A DNA stretch of 64,000 bases from Spongilla lacustris (taxonomy: Eukaryota; Porifera; Demospongiae; Spongillida; Spongillidae): contig OX442415.1 in assembly GCA_949361645.1 (NCBI GenBank), positions 3,574,148-3,638,147 on the forward strand, in the 5' to 3' direction. Shown piece by piece: positions 34,516 to 46,625 of this stretch. How positions within the stretch are numbered: the stretch's first letter is position 1; every line of letters starts with the position of its first letter. A model generated the notes under the pieces. It did not search any database. It worked only from the letters and a program-made list of their open reading frames with translations, and was not told the origin of the DNA. The translations under genes and the position numbers were made by a program.

Positions 34516-35339
34516 TGCATTTCATGCTCATGCTTTGCTCAACATAACTTATTTCTTACTTTGCATTTACTATTTGTATCAATTCCCCCCCCCCCCCCCC
34601 CCCACCCCGATAACGTGTATTCAATAACATCTGTTCCATGTATATAATGTAGTCACCAATCATATCAGTTTACTACAAGCCACTACATCTATTATTTCAT
34701 ATATCTTTTTCATTAATGATTACTTTATCATATACATTTGTCCCCACTTATCTATACTCAGTGATGTCCCTACATCCCGAATAAGGTTACAGATATCTGA
34801 TAATAATGATTTATTAGCACAGGATATGAAGATGCAGTGGAATATCAAGTTGCTAAGTTGTATAGTGAGATACTAAATCATTTATGCTTCAAAGTTTATA
34901 ACTTATTTAAATACTAGTACATTATTATATTAAGTAGTATGTGGACATGGTATGGACGACGGAGCAGGCCTACCCCATTTCCCTTGATGTGGTTTTAGGT
35001 GTTAATCTCACAACTATTTTATTATATTAAATGATATTATTTTATTTTATTTTGTATGTATGTATGTATTTATGTTTTATTCTTGTATGTTTGAAGGATG
35101 CTTGTTGTATATGTTACTAAAGTAGAGGATGGAAGAAATATATATGTAGGGGATGGTGAAAAAAAAGTTATATAACTATTAGTCCACTATTATATAAAGT
35201 AGCTGATGTTTGTTGTATATTCTAACTGAAGTACGGGATAGAAAATATATATATATGTGGGGGATTAAAAAATAACGAAATAGCACGAAATAGCACGATT
35301 TAGCACGATCACTTACCGTGTGCAAGGCATAAGTAAAAA

Positions 35340-35410
35340 GTCGCCATACCGGGACTCGAACCCGTCTAATTTTACAACACACACACTGTGACTTACCACC
35401 CGCCAACAAC
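35340..35410 (-). repeat. tRNA-derived sequence, unit 4
   Basis: The best-preserved copy, about 71 nt. GTTGTTG pairs with TGGCGAC using G-T wobbles. It has GGCGGGTGGTAAGTC, the B box GGGTTCGAGTCC and a T-run terminator. The GT-rich centre gives no convincing anticodon. Confidence 0.6.
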
Positions 35411-36083
35411 TACGTTTCGTGCTTATGCTCTGCTCAACATAACTTATTTCTTACTTTGCATTTACTGTTTGTATCAATTTCCCCCCCCCCCCCCCCCCCC
35501 CCCAATAACGTGTTTTCAATAATATCTGTTCCATGTATAAAATGTAATCACCAATCATATCAGTTTACTACAAGCCTATAACTACAGCTATTATTTCCTA
35601 TATCCTTTTCATTAATTATTACTTTATCATATACATTTGTCCCCACTTATCTATACTCAGTGATGTCCCTACATCCCGAATAGGGTCACAGATATCTGAT
35701 AATAATGATTTAATATTAATAAATAGCACAGGATATGAAGATGCAGTGGAATATCAAGTTACTAAGTTGTATAGTGAGATACTAAAACATTTACGCTTCA
35801 AAGTTTATAACTTATTTAAATACTAGTACATTATTATATTAAGTAGTATGTTTGAAGGATGCTTGTTGTATATGTTACCAAAGTAGAGGATGGAAGAAAT
35901 ATATATGTGGGGGATGGGGGAAATAAAATTATATAACTATTAGTCCATTATTATAAACAGTAGCTTATGCTTGTTGTATATTCTAACTTAAGTACGGGAT
36001 TGAAAACATGTAGGGGATTAAAAAAATAACGAAAATAGCACGATTTAGCACGATCACTTACCATGTGCAAGGCATAAGTAAAA

Positions 36084-36142
36084 AGGACTCGAACCCATTT
36101 ATTTTACATCACACACACTGTGATTTACCACTCGCCAACAAC
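36084..36142 (-). repeat. tRNA-derived sequence, unit 5, 3' truncated
   Basis: Retains the A-box-like part and GGGTTCGAGTCC but lacks the final CGGTATGGCGA half-stem present in the other four copies. Confidence 0.5.
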
Positions 36143-36170
36143 TACGTTTCGTTCTGATACTTTGTTCATT

Positions 36171-38865
36171 AAACTATATTTTATTCACTATTTTGCGAGA
36201 TTTTATCAATTATGTGATTTTGCCATTGTGAATTATTAAAGCTCAAAAGTTCATTGAAGTGGTCTTGTAGCGTTTTCAAGTTTGACTTGTTTTGAATATG
36301 AAAGTCAATAGAATTTCATTTATGTTATTCTGCAGTTTTCTAGTTAACTATCAGTCTTCATATACTTTTAAATTAATTTTTTATTAATAAGGAACTGCAT
36401 TCAATTTAATGCATTGTATTCATTTGTGGACAGAGAGTCCTTTCATTCATTGAGGTCCCCATGTTCTATTCTATGTTCATTTCTGCAAAATGATAGTCAT
36501 TGCCAACATCGTGCATGCAAGGTGAATGCAATGACCATGCTGAGTGCTGTTATTTAACTATGTGTTAACACATTGTTAAGGTGTCAGAAACAAGTGAGAA
36601 ATAGAAATATAAAACAGGCACACATCATTCATCGTTATGCAAACCAAAGTAGTAGTTCATGAAGTTAGATGTTGTAATCAACATTGGTCATGTGCCTGAA
36701 GAATGATACTAAGGCTCGGGTAGATTTATGACAGGTCCCTCAAAATAAGTCGGGTTCTGCTCTGATCCCACCTTGCCCATAGCAGCTAAGTCCAACATCC
36801 AGGTTAGGTTCTTTGCACACCACCCTGCTCCAGCAGTAGCATGAGCAAAGCAATGGACTATATGGTGCTGTAAGTATCCACCCGCTGGCAGATTTGATTT
36901 GTGAGAAGTTGCAAGTAAGCAATAAACAGCAAATCTGAATAATAACTTATGTGTACATTTGATCCTGGTGTACCAGTACATGTACATACTAATACAGTTC
37001 AGTATCTATGCCGGTATGTTGTCCTCCGGATGTCCAGTATCAGCTGCCATGGACACATCTCCACAGTGGGCACCAGAATCTCATTGAACTTCTTCCTCCA
37101 TTGCTGATAGTACTACATATATGTATCTGAACATGCCACCCACTGGATCCACTAGAGTTGTTAATGGTGAACACTGTACTAAAAAAGTTGTGGAAGAGGA
37201 CGAACAATCAGAGCAAATTGTCAATATTGAGCATGTCATATCTAGGTGTCAAACTTTCATTTGACCCCACCAGAGCTGCTCCAGTAGAGAGCTACATGTA
37301 CCAGGAAGTACGACACCCAGGGTGGCACCTGATATTCCAAGAGCACTCTTGGCATCCTTCTCCCTTGCACCAGGCCCAATATTACTGCATGTAGCAGAGT
37401 GCGGTTGTATTAATGATGCTGCTAAATAAATTTAACAACAATAACAAAGTAACCAAGCACTAAAACTGTTGCTGTCCATTATAAATTAACCAAAACTTTA
37501 ACAATTACCATAATCTTTATATGAGTAGTACATGTAAGAAGTAATCAATGCTTACATGTACTTGATTCAGGTTGGTATGGCTACTTGTTTGGAATGACTT
37601 TGTAGTTGTTTGGTAATGGGGACACTTGTCAGTCACTGGGTAGTGAGGTACATGTAGTAGGATGTATTTGCCGCCAGAACACACATTGCAGCATTGAACC
37701 TGGGTTAAGACAATCCATCCCAGGAAAGAGATCCTCACTAGAGCTCATCAAGGCCATGTCCTGATATCAGAAGGCAGGATATCATTCAGATTGTGAGGTG
37801 GAATCCTATGTGTGTACCTCATAGAGATCTGGGGACCCTCATTTCAGCTCACCAGCCATCACCACCACTGCCTTGAGTGCACACAGACCAAAAGTGGCTT
37901 GCAAGCTTTTAGAGCAAGTGCATGGACATGTACCATGTCATACATGTACATTACATGCCATATACACAACTAAACAGACTGGATCTCAACTTGTGTGTGA
38001 CCCATGCAACCCCTCCTTTTACTAGTTGTATTCCTGCCCAAATTATCCTCCTTTTTTCTATGTGTGATCCATGTACATTATGTAGGTGTAAATTGCTGTA
38101 CTAGTGTAGGTGTAGTTACATTTTCACTACATATGCATACTGCATGTACCTGTTTATATTGCCATGTGCACGAAATCCCTGTCGGTCAAAATGCTTTCCA
38201 AGTTCCTGCCACTGATTCTCGATGATCTTATCTTCAGTCTGAAACTCCTTCAACAAATTCACATCTGGAAAAGACTTATGAACAGAATAAGGTTGGCAGG
38301 TTCTTATCCAATTGTTGATCAACACTTAAGTAGCCTCTACCTTACTGCAAAGCGCTCCTTACAATTTTCATCTGGCTACCTTTGTCTCATATGCATTAGA
38401 AAGTGGATGGAGAACCACCTCTGGAATGAACACCAAAGCCACAATGGTGAAAGAGAATTCTCTGGGTCCAACTGAGCTCCAATTTATACAAGTGATATAA
38501 GTAGTACATGTGTTGGTTGGGGGAGAAGGAGAGGAGGCAGGGCCAATGATAGCAGAGGGCTAATGTCGGATGGGAATCTAATGGCTTATATGTATAATAA
38601 CGATTAACAAGTACAGCAGGAATCAAAGGGGGTTCACTTACAGTATACAATCAAATTTGTATGTGGGTATCGGTGAAAGTCATCATTCTCCACCCCGGCC
38701 ATCCTGTGCAGCGTTTTTGATCAAGGTCACCACGGAAGCATGGTCTTTCTAAGGTTGGCAATTTCCTGATTTGGGTGCCCCCAATGAAGTTGCCAACATG
38801 TACAGTGTGGACCTGCAAGCATTGTGTTGGTGTGAGTGTGTCTATGTGTGTGTATTGTGTGTGTG

Positions 38866-38898
<33 letters not shown>

Positions 38899-39320
38899 CA
38901 CACGCGTGGGTGCATGTATGTGGTGTCCATACCTTCTGGTGCTCAGTGCTTGAAATGAATACCTTTTGTCAACTCAGTCAATCAGCCTGTCATCATTCTG
39001 GAACAGATTAAATACGTGGTCATGTTTACTTATAATACTCTGCCTGGAGTACACCTGCACATGTAGGCCATCTAATCCAAACCTAAATTGTGCCCCCACA
39101 CCTTCCCCCTCAATAAGGGCACAGTTATCCTGTATGCACTTGGAGGCATCCCTGAGGTTGAACATGTACACATGTAGTTGGACTTGGTCGGGTTGGGTAG
39201 GAGGTTAGTATTATTATGACTTCAACAGCAGCACACCTGACAGGGTAGGTAATTCAGCAAAGAACCATCCCGAGTGGGGAAATGTTGCAATGAGTAATAA
39301 ATCAAACTTCACATATCTTA
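36171..39320. other. Interior of giant element, no gene recognised
   Basis: About 3 kb with only short open frames and no domain I recognise. It includes a GT/CA microsatellite near 38870-38900. It could hold regulatory sequence or decayed genes. Single-exon frames at 38164-38475 and 36709-36987 show no motifs and no supporting splice context. Confidence 0.3.
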
Positions 39321-39671
39321 TTGAACAGTGCCCTTATAAAGTGTTTTCTTGTATATTCTCTGTGGCTGGGAGTTTTTTCATTTATATATTTCCTCTGTGC
39401 CTTCAATAGCCATTCATTTCCACTGTGGAACAATTTCCTTTCCCTTCAAGTTTCAAATACTCTGTGCCTTGAAGAGTTTCATTTCCACTGTGACTTGAAC
39501 AATTTCCATTTCCTCTGTGCCTTAAACAGTTTCAAATGTTCTTGGACTAGAACAGTTTCATTTCCTCTGTAGCAATTTCTTTTCCTGTGTGTTGAGCAGT
39601 TACATTTTCTCTGTGCCTTGAACTGTTTCATTTTCTCTCTGCCTTGACTCCGTGCCTAGAACAGTTTCATT

Positions 39672-40126
39672 TCCTCCAACAGTTCTGTGCCTTGAACAGT
39701 TTCATTTCCTTCAACAGTTCTGTGCCTTGAACAGTTTCATTTCCTTCAACAGTTCTGTGCCTTGAACAGTTTCATTTCCTTCAACAGGTCTGTGCCTTGA
39801 ACAGTTTCATTTCCTTCAACAGTTCTGTGCCTTGAACAGTTTCATTTCCTTCAACAGTTCTGTGCCTTGAACAGTTTCATTTCCTTCAACAGTTCTGTGC
39901 CTTGAACAGTTTCATTTCCTTCAACAGTTCTGTGCCTTGAACAGTTTAATTTCCTTCAACAGTTCTGTGCCTTGAACTGTTTCATTTCCTTCAACAGTTC
40001 TGTGCCTTGAACAGTTTCATTTCCTTCAACAGTTCGGTGCCTTGAACAGTTTCATTTCCTTCAACAGTTCTGTGCCTTGAACAGTTTCATTTCCTTCAAC
40101 AGTTCGGTGCCTTGAACAGTTTCAGT
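39672..40126 (+). repeat. 35-bp minisatellite
   Basis: Unit TTCAACAGTTCTGTGCCTTG plus AACAGTTTCATTTCC (35 bp), about 13 near-identical copies. Degenerate versions extend back to about 39400 and forward past 40240. A TA microsatellite follows at about 40152-40212. It lies just downstream of the transposase stop codon. Confidence 0.85.
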
Positions 40127-40174
40127 TATTACTGTCTTGAACAGTGTTGATATATATATATATATATAAATATA

Positions 40175-40218
<44 letters not shown>

Positions 40219-40534
40219 TTACTTCATTGATATTCTTTGTGTCTTCATCAGTTTCTGTTCCTTGAACAGTTTCGTTATGCAAGTATATAATGCTCATGCC
40301 TTGTACAACACCAAAAGTTTCATTTGAGTCAGGTATTTAAAAATCAGTAATTTTTGTCTTCAATATTCTCTGTGCTGTTAACAGTTTTCTGCGTGCCTTG
40401 ATAAGTTTTGTATTTCATATTTCGATTAGTGCCTTTTTTTTTTTTAACATATTATCATGTATATATAAAGGTGGGAAATGTCTTGATAATGGCTGTGCAT
40501 CTTCATCATACTGAAATCGACATAACAAATGTGA

Positions 40535-43500
40535 TCAATGATGTTCAAAAACATTAGCTAGAGGAACTATTACATCAAAATCTGAGTCATTGAGTGGTAA
40601 ATGGATGCATTTTTTCAACAGTGTGTTAATATGTACTACTGCAACATTTTGTAGCTGCAGCTTATCCACTAAGTAAAAGAAACGATGAGTTATTGAATCT
40701 GCCAAATGTAGATTAGTTAAGCCATCACTAGTGGATGTATCATATAAAACACCTTGTTTATTCATAAATAAATATCCTAAGGCATATGTGTTGTCATTTA
40801 CTTCACAAAAACATTTTACTGAAATGAAACATTGACCTGGTTCAATTTCACAAACAGACCCATTCTTTACTAATTTATGATTATAAGAATGTATAATATC
40901 ATAGAGTCTTCTTAATCCCTTGAATGTTACAATGGGTCCAGTTACCTCAATCCCTATGTTTTCAAATGCAAAAACTTCATCAGGCATAAGCAATCTCTTT
41001 GTTTTTTTCCCCACCATTTTTTCTGGTTTCGGTAAGGTAGTGTGATCATCATAAAAATACTCAAGTTTCATAAATCGACTAATCTGTGGCAATATATTTC
41101 GTGTACCATGGATTTTTTGTTTAAGACTACTGTGATAGCTTTCATGACCAAACATCGAAAATGCCCACAATGGTCCCCACCTTGCAACACATAGAGGTAA
41201 ATGAATCAGTGCATGCATATTAGCTGAACAAGCATTCTGAGAGTATAAAGTAGGCAGTAATTTATAAAATGCATTGAGGGCTTTTTTGGAAAATTTTAAA
41301 TCTTGAACTGTAATAACATCATTTAATAACACATGCATAGAACAAACTAATAAAGCATAGTGGTGAACATAGTCGCCGGGTAAAATGTTTATCAAAATTG
41401 GTAGTGAATAGTACAGCAACCAAGCCCTATATTCAGAAGCTTTCCAATGTGCTCTATCAAAGAGTGAGCGAGAATGAATTCGAAAATTATCCGGTGGCTT
41501 TATGTTTAGTAAATACTCATTGACAATCTTTGCCTTTGAAGGACTTATATAGTAGTCTTCAGAACTGTTGGATGAATCTAACCACATATCAAGCAACTGT
41601 TTTACTACACCTAGCAGTACACAATGCATGTAATCTATTAGGACACGTATAACAATATCTATGTAATAACTTAAAACTGATGGTCCTTTAACCCCATATA
41701 CGGAAATACCCTTCACCAGTGCTTGAGCTGCATATTGTTTCATCATAGCCATAGTTCGCTTAATATGTGATTCTGTGGGTAAGTACAAATGTCTATTATT
41801 AATATGCACGCCTTTATCTAAACACATTAAACATCCATAATAACCATTAAACTGTTTCATATTCACTACCATAGCTCTGGCTGGCAGGTCAAATACACAT
41901 AACAATAATTTACATTTCAATGTTTTCCTTCCATCACTTGTTTCAATAGTTGTACCTCTTGTATGCAGTACATGCAGTTTACTTAATATAGGTTTCAATA
42001 TTATATTAGCATCAGGTTTATTCGGTCCATACCATACACTTGCAAGAATTATGTATTTACGATTAAATCGAATATCAGGTGGCAAATTCACAACAGTTAG
42101 CTCAACAGGCCAGAAACCGTTACCTGAAAATAAGTGATATAAATTTGGGTAGTGATAAAATAATATACATGTAGCATACCAGAAGATTTAAAAACAGGAA
42201 CTCCATCTGTACAAAGCATGACTCCAGCATTTTCTGGTACATTAAAAAACGAATCCAAACGCATTATATCACCATCGCACATATCTGTAATTTTATCCAT
42301 ATTATTATATCGCTTGCTATGCTGCTGCTTTATAACTTCCCACATTGCTAAAAGATAAATACATGTACATTTATGATTTTTGCTCATACATGCAGAACGT
42401 ATTCACAAACACACCTTCATACATTCTCTTCAGTTGATCTTCAAAGGGAAAAATCACGAACGAACAGATTCCTCTGTGCTGCTTATCATCACACAATTCT
42501 GTCACCTCTTTATAACATACACCACAATACTTAACTTCATCAACGTTCAAGCTATATGCTTTTTTTAACTTATAAATAGATGAGGGTAATGCATCATTAG
42601 GATTGTGTTCATCCAGTAACTTAATAAGATCATCTCCGGCCGTATCTGTGAGATTATGCTTCTTCATAAACATGGCTAAATTCTTCCATGAACTATTCAC
42701 ATGGTCACCGCCTCTACTAGCACCACAATCATCACCATGCTCACAATCACCCTGTTCATCATCATCACCACCATCATCATCATCACCACCATCATCATCA
42801 TCACCACCATCATCATCACCACCATCATCATCATCACCACCATCATCATCATCACCACCACCATCATCATCACCACCATCATCACCCTCTTCATCATCAC
42901 TACCACCATCACCATGCTCATCATCATCGTCATCATTATCATCATCAGCAGCAGCAGTAGCAGCAGCAGCATCATTAACACATTCAACATCATCGTCATT
43001 ACCACCACCACCATCATCATCCTCATCATTACCTCCACAACTACCACCACCATCACCATCATCATCATCATCATTGCCGCTACGATCATCATTATCCATA
43101 ACACATGTAGCCACAGAAGGCTCTTCTTCAATTTCACTTGGTTCATTAACATGTACTTCATCATCTTCACTAGCTACATGCACTAATGGCTTATCAGTAC
43201 CACCATCTCCAGTACTTGTGTCCATTCTTAAACTCTTAGCATTTTGTGAACAACAAGCAAACATATCTGTATATGAAAAAAATATGCATGGTTCATGTAA
43301 GGTTTAAGAGTGACACACATTCTAATTAAGCTTCGCTTCGCTTGAAAATGTAGCTACACTGTCCTGATTTTTATTCTCACTCTTTATCATATACTTGTGC
43401 ATGTACATATATCAAGTGCACATGCCAAACGTACATTGGTACCGAGTTCATATTTAAGTAAAACTGCTTATAAATATTACTAGTACCGATTGCGTAATAC

Positions 43501-43669
43501 AGCATAACGCCCATGCACGTACGTGTACTGTATACGCATACATGTATTGTTAATTTAACTCACCATCGTAAATTCCTTTCCTTTTCCAATCCTGAACCGT
43601 TGTTAATGGTATCGATTTCGAAGCATCTCTAAGATATTCACGGTATCTCTTTGGTCTACTAGTATCCAT
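40535..43669 (-). CDS. CACTA/EnSpm-type transposase, 4 exons, ~904 aa
   Basis: Exons on the minus strand: 43669-43564, 43266-42415, 42347-42180 and 42123-40535 (TGA). All introns are GT-AG and all joins keep one frame. The N-terminus (MDTSRPKRYREYLRD) is typical of animal EnSpm transposases. Residues about 92-215 are an Asp/Gly-rich tract made by triplet repeats. A Cys/His cluster follows (YCGVC...C...H..C). The catalytic region includes LCTDGVPVFKSS (D367), LPPDIRF, CVFDLPARA (D454), FNGYYGCLMC, IDYMHCVLLGVV and WGPLWAFSMFGHES, matching the Tnp2/DUF4218 family. The D residues are candidate catalytic positions; I cannot place the third acid with confidence. It would cut the element ends in the nucleus. 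The gene is divergent from the BEN-like gene. It seems intact; the repeat tract could vary in length between copies. Confidence 0.85.
42750..43080 (-). repeat. Triplet-repeat tract inside transposase exon 2
   Basis: Repeated ATC/ACC triplets (minus strand GAT/GGT) encode runs of Asp and Gly. All six frames stay open here, giving Ser/Pro-, Ile/Thr- and Met/Val-rich shadow frames. Only the minus-strand D/G frame joins the flanking conserved transposase regions. Confidence 0.8.
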
Positions 43670-43857
43670 GGCGCAAACGTCATGAGGTCAATTCTTAAAA
43701 AGAGAAAAATTTTGATGATCGATCACGTGCAGATATTTAAGGGAGTGTACAACACGACGACAAGACCGTGCAGGAGAAATCGGAGGAGCTATACAGATGT
43801 AGCAGAGATACGACGGAATCTAGCAGCTTGATAAGTGCTCTTAATTAGGAGTTGTGA

Positions 43858-43899
<42 letters not shown>

Positions 43900-44500
43900 T
43901 TAATAATAATAATATATATATGTATACCAGGGAAGCTAGGTATTGCACAGGAAAAAAATTCGGATTCCTATCCTGATAATGACTGCATCAACCATTGAGG
44001 TTTGCCAAGTCAACTGTGAATTTCGTTATAGTTATCAACGTGGGATCATTGAGAAGCTGGGAATCCGAAAGTTCTTCCTGTGAATTGTATATCATGAAAC
44101 CCAACCTATAGTTATTTACACTGTAATAAGGCTTATACAATGTACAGGTCTTTGCGATACACATATATTCACATGTTTATACATGCATGTTTATATATGC
44201 AGCGCATAGATCTATCTGTGACATGTGAAACTTATGATCATGTTGTGTTTGGTCTCCAGCTTGATATAGGTACAGTTGTGTAGTTTGTATGTGTGTATAC
44301 GTGTGTCATCTACCTGCATGTGTATGCATGTACTTAAATTTGTATGTACATGTATGTGTTATATACATAAGCATGCATATTAGAAGATTTTACAATGACT
44401 TTACAAGTCAAGATCAAACTGTACATGTAGGCGTGGTGGTTGGGTGGTGGGAGGGTAGTGGGGTGTGGGAGGAGGGGTACCACTCATGATGCTTCATTAG
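43670..44500. promoter_or_regulatory. Upstream region of transposase gene
   Basis: This is the start of the 3-kb spacer between the divergent transposase and BEN-like genes, so it should contain the transposase promoter. A TA microsatellite lies at 43858-43895. I see no clear TATA box at a fixed distance and no conserved element. Confidence 0.3.
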
Positions 44501-44941
44501 TAGATATGGCTGGTCACATGTGTGTTTGTGTGGAGACAATAAAGTGTTTACATTGCTCCTATAGATAACAAGTCCAGCCCTCCCCCTTCCATATCTAAGA
44601 TCTATTAGCACAGGTGAAGTGGCTGGCAAGCATTGCTGTGGACTAGCTCAGAATGGAAAGAATGGTCCTAAAGGTAACGAATGTTTTGGTGGGAGTGCTT
44701 AAAACATTGAGTGCACCTGCAGGAGGGTGGCAGTGGCCTCATCCTCCAGTGAAGTCAGACTGAGACCCAATGCTCCCCTTCGAAAATAAAAAAGGATAAA
44801 ATATGTGTGAATTGGATGTGTTGATTAGACCTGTGTTTTTTTTGTGTATGCAGAGTCCTCTGTGTCTAGATGAAGCACACAATCTTATCTGCATATGTGT
44901 ATTTGTATATGTGAGTGCCTGTGTTTGTGTTTTTGTGTATA

Positions 44942-45037
<96 letters not shown>

Positions 45038-45960
45038 GACAAAAAGTGTCCCTATAGATAACAACGCCAACCCCTAACCCCCCATATCTATAAGATAAGA
45101 TCTACATTCCACAGGTGGCTGGCAAGCATAGCTGTGGGCTAGCTCAGAAGGAAGATGTTTGAATATGGCAAAACATGGTCCAAAAGGTAACGAACGTTTT
45201 GGAGGGAGTGGTTGAAACATTGCAATGAAGTCAGACTGAGACCCAATGCCCCCCTACCAAAAATAAAGATGTTTGTGTGCATCTTTGTGTATGTATGTGT
45301 CTGTGTTTGTGTTTTTTTCTGTATATGTGTGTGTATGTGTGTGCGCGCGCGCACATGTGTGTGTGTGTTTGTGTGTGTGTGGAGACAAAAAAGTGCTCCT
45401 ATAGATAACAAGTCGAGCCCCAACCCCCCCCCCCCCCCCCCCCCCCCCCCCATATATATAAGATAAGATCAATCAGTCAGCATCACATTCCACAGGTGGC
45501 TGGCAAGCATAGCTGTGGGCTAGCTCAGAAGGAAGATGTTTGAATATGGCAAAGAATGGTCCAAAAGGTAACGAACGTTTTGGAGGGAGTGGTTGAAACA
45601 CTGCATGAAGTCAGACTGAGACCCAAGGCCCCCCTACCAAAAATAAACATGATAAATGAATTGCCAGTTGATTTGGCCTATGCAGAGGCCTCTGTGTCTA
45701 GATGAAGTATATACTATCTTATCTGTGTATGTGTGTGCTTGTGTTTTGCGTGTGCATGCTTGTGTGTGTTTGTGTGTGCATGTGTGCATGTGTATCTGTG
45801 TGTGTTTCTTGTGCCTTATGCGTTATGCATGTGTGTGCTTGTGTGTATGCGTTAATTGTGTGTGCATTGTGTGTGCGTTGTGCATGTGTGTGGTTGTGTG
45901 TTAGACAATGAAGTGTTTACCTAACCCCCCATATCAATAAGGCCAGATCTATAACAAGTT
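44500..45960 (+). repeat. Three to four tandem units separated by GT tracts
   Basis: Units at about 44520-44800, 45040-45275 and 45390-45650, plus a remnant near 45905-45955, share CCTATAGATAACAA, GGTGGCTGGCAAGCAT, TAGCTCAGAA, GGTAACGAACGTTTTGG and GAAGTCAGACTGAGACCCAA. Each is followed by a TG-rich stretch. The largest is a (GT)n of about 90 bp at 44944-45034. A poly-C run is at 45424-45450. Non-coding. Confidence 0.75.
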
Positions 45961-46625
45961 TGAACAAGCATTGTGTGTACATGTGTATGTGTTTATGTGT
46001 GTGTGCTTGAAGTACACATTCTTACATGTACATCTTAGAATGACAGGATGCACTTAACTCAAGGGTGCACTTAACTCAATATACAGCACTGCTTAATGAT
46101 ATAGCTTGTGTGAATGGCTTAATTGGAATAGGCAAACTGTAGTGTGTATAATCGTTTCTAACAGTGATGAGGATTGGCGAGGATGAGGTGCTATCGATGT
46201 TTATGGCAGTAAGCTACATGTAATTTGTGTGAAGTGGACCATGCATACACATAACTGAAATCATCAATTGCTTACGGCTTTTTATGATTTACTGCGGAAA
46301 TTGCAAACCCGCAACTACCGCAACTACATCATTGCAGGACACTGATAAATGTGCTTCGCGTATGTGACCTACGGCTTCTCCACTTTGGTTCCATAGAGTA
46401 GCTATAGGTCATGTCATTTGTTACATGCAGGGCTGCGAATAGCTTATCATGCAGGTACTGCGTGCATAGCAGTGTAGTGTTGTATCATAATTGTTTGGAA
46501 TACATGTTGACACGCGGGCCCCAGCCGCATACATGTATACATTTTAACAATAATATGGTATAAGACCTGCTTTTGAAAATACATTTTGCGTGCTACAAGT
46601 GATCATAAATTCACACGTATTAGCG
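45961..46625 (+). promoter_or_regulatory. Upstream region of BEN-like gene
   Basis: About 660 bp before the first coding ATG (46626). It should hold the promoter and 5' leader. No distinct motif or RNA gene is recognised. Confidence 0.3.

Larger units (their letters stand above)
30361..36170. repeat. Five tandem ~0.75-kb units with tRNA-derived head
   Basis: A unit of about 0.75 kb recurs five times: about 30361-30990, 31846-32519, 34286-35190, 35191-35990 and a truncated one to 36170. In order each has TAGCACGATTTAGCACGATC motifs, a tRNA-like sequence (minus), a poly-C tract, AACGTGTATTCAATAACATC, CATCCCGAATA, a GATATGAAGATGCAGTGG block and GTATGTTTGAAGGATGCTTG. A foldback separates units 1 and 2, and a retrotransposon separates units 2 and 3. 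Units 3 and 4 lie directly next to each other, so the repeat is tandem, not a set of separate insertions. Confidence 0.75.

Noticed and set aside
30370..36142. Functional tRNA genes
   Set aside because: A and B boxes and acceptor pairing are present but the anticodon arm is GT-rich and the D arm is poor; called tRNA-derived only.
42603..43307. Plus-strand Ser/Pro-rich open frame of 234 codons
   Set aside because: Antisense shadow of the triplet repeat in transposase exon 2; it lacks conserved flanks.
44803..45911. Cys/Val-rich and Thr/His-rich frames
   Set aside because: Translations of GT/CA microsatellites.
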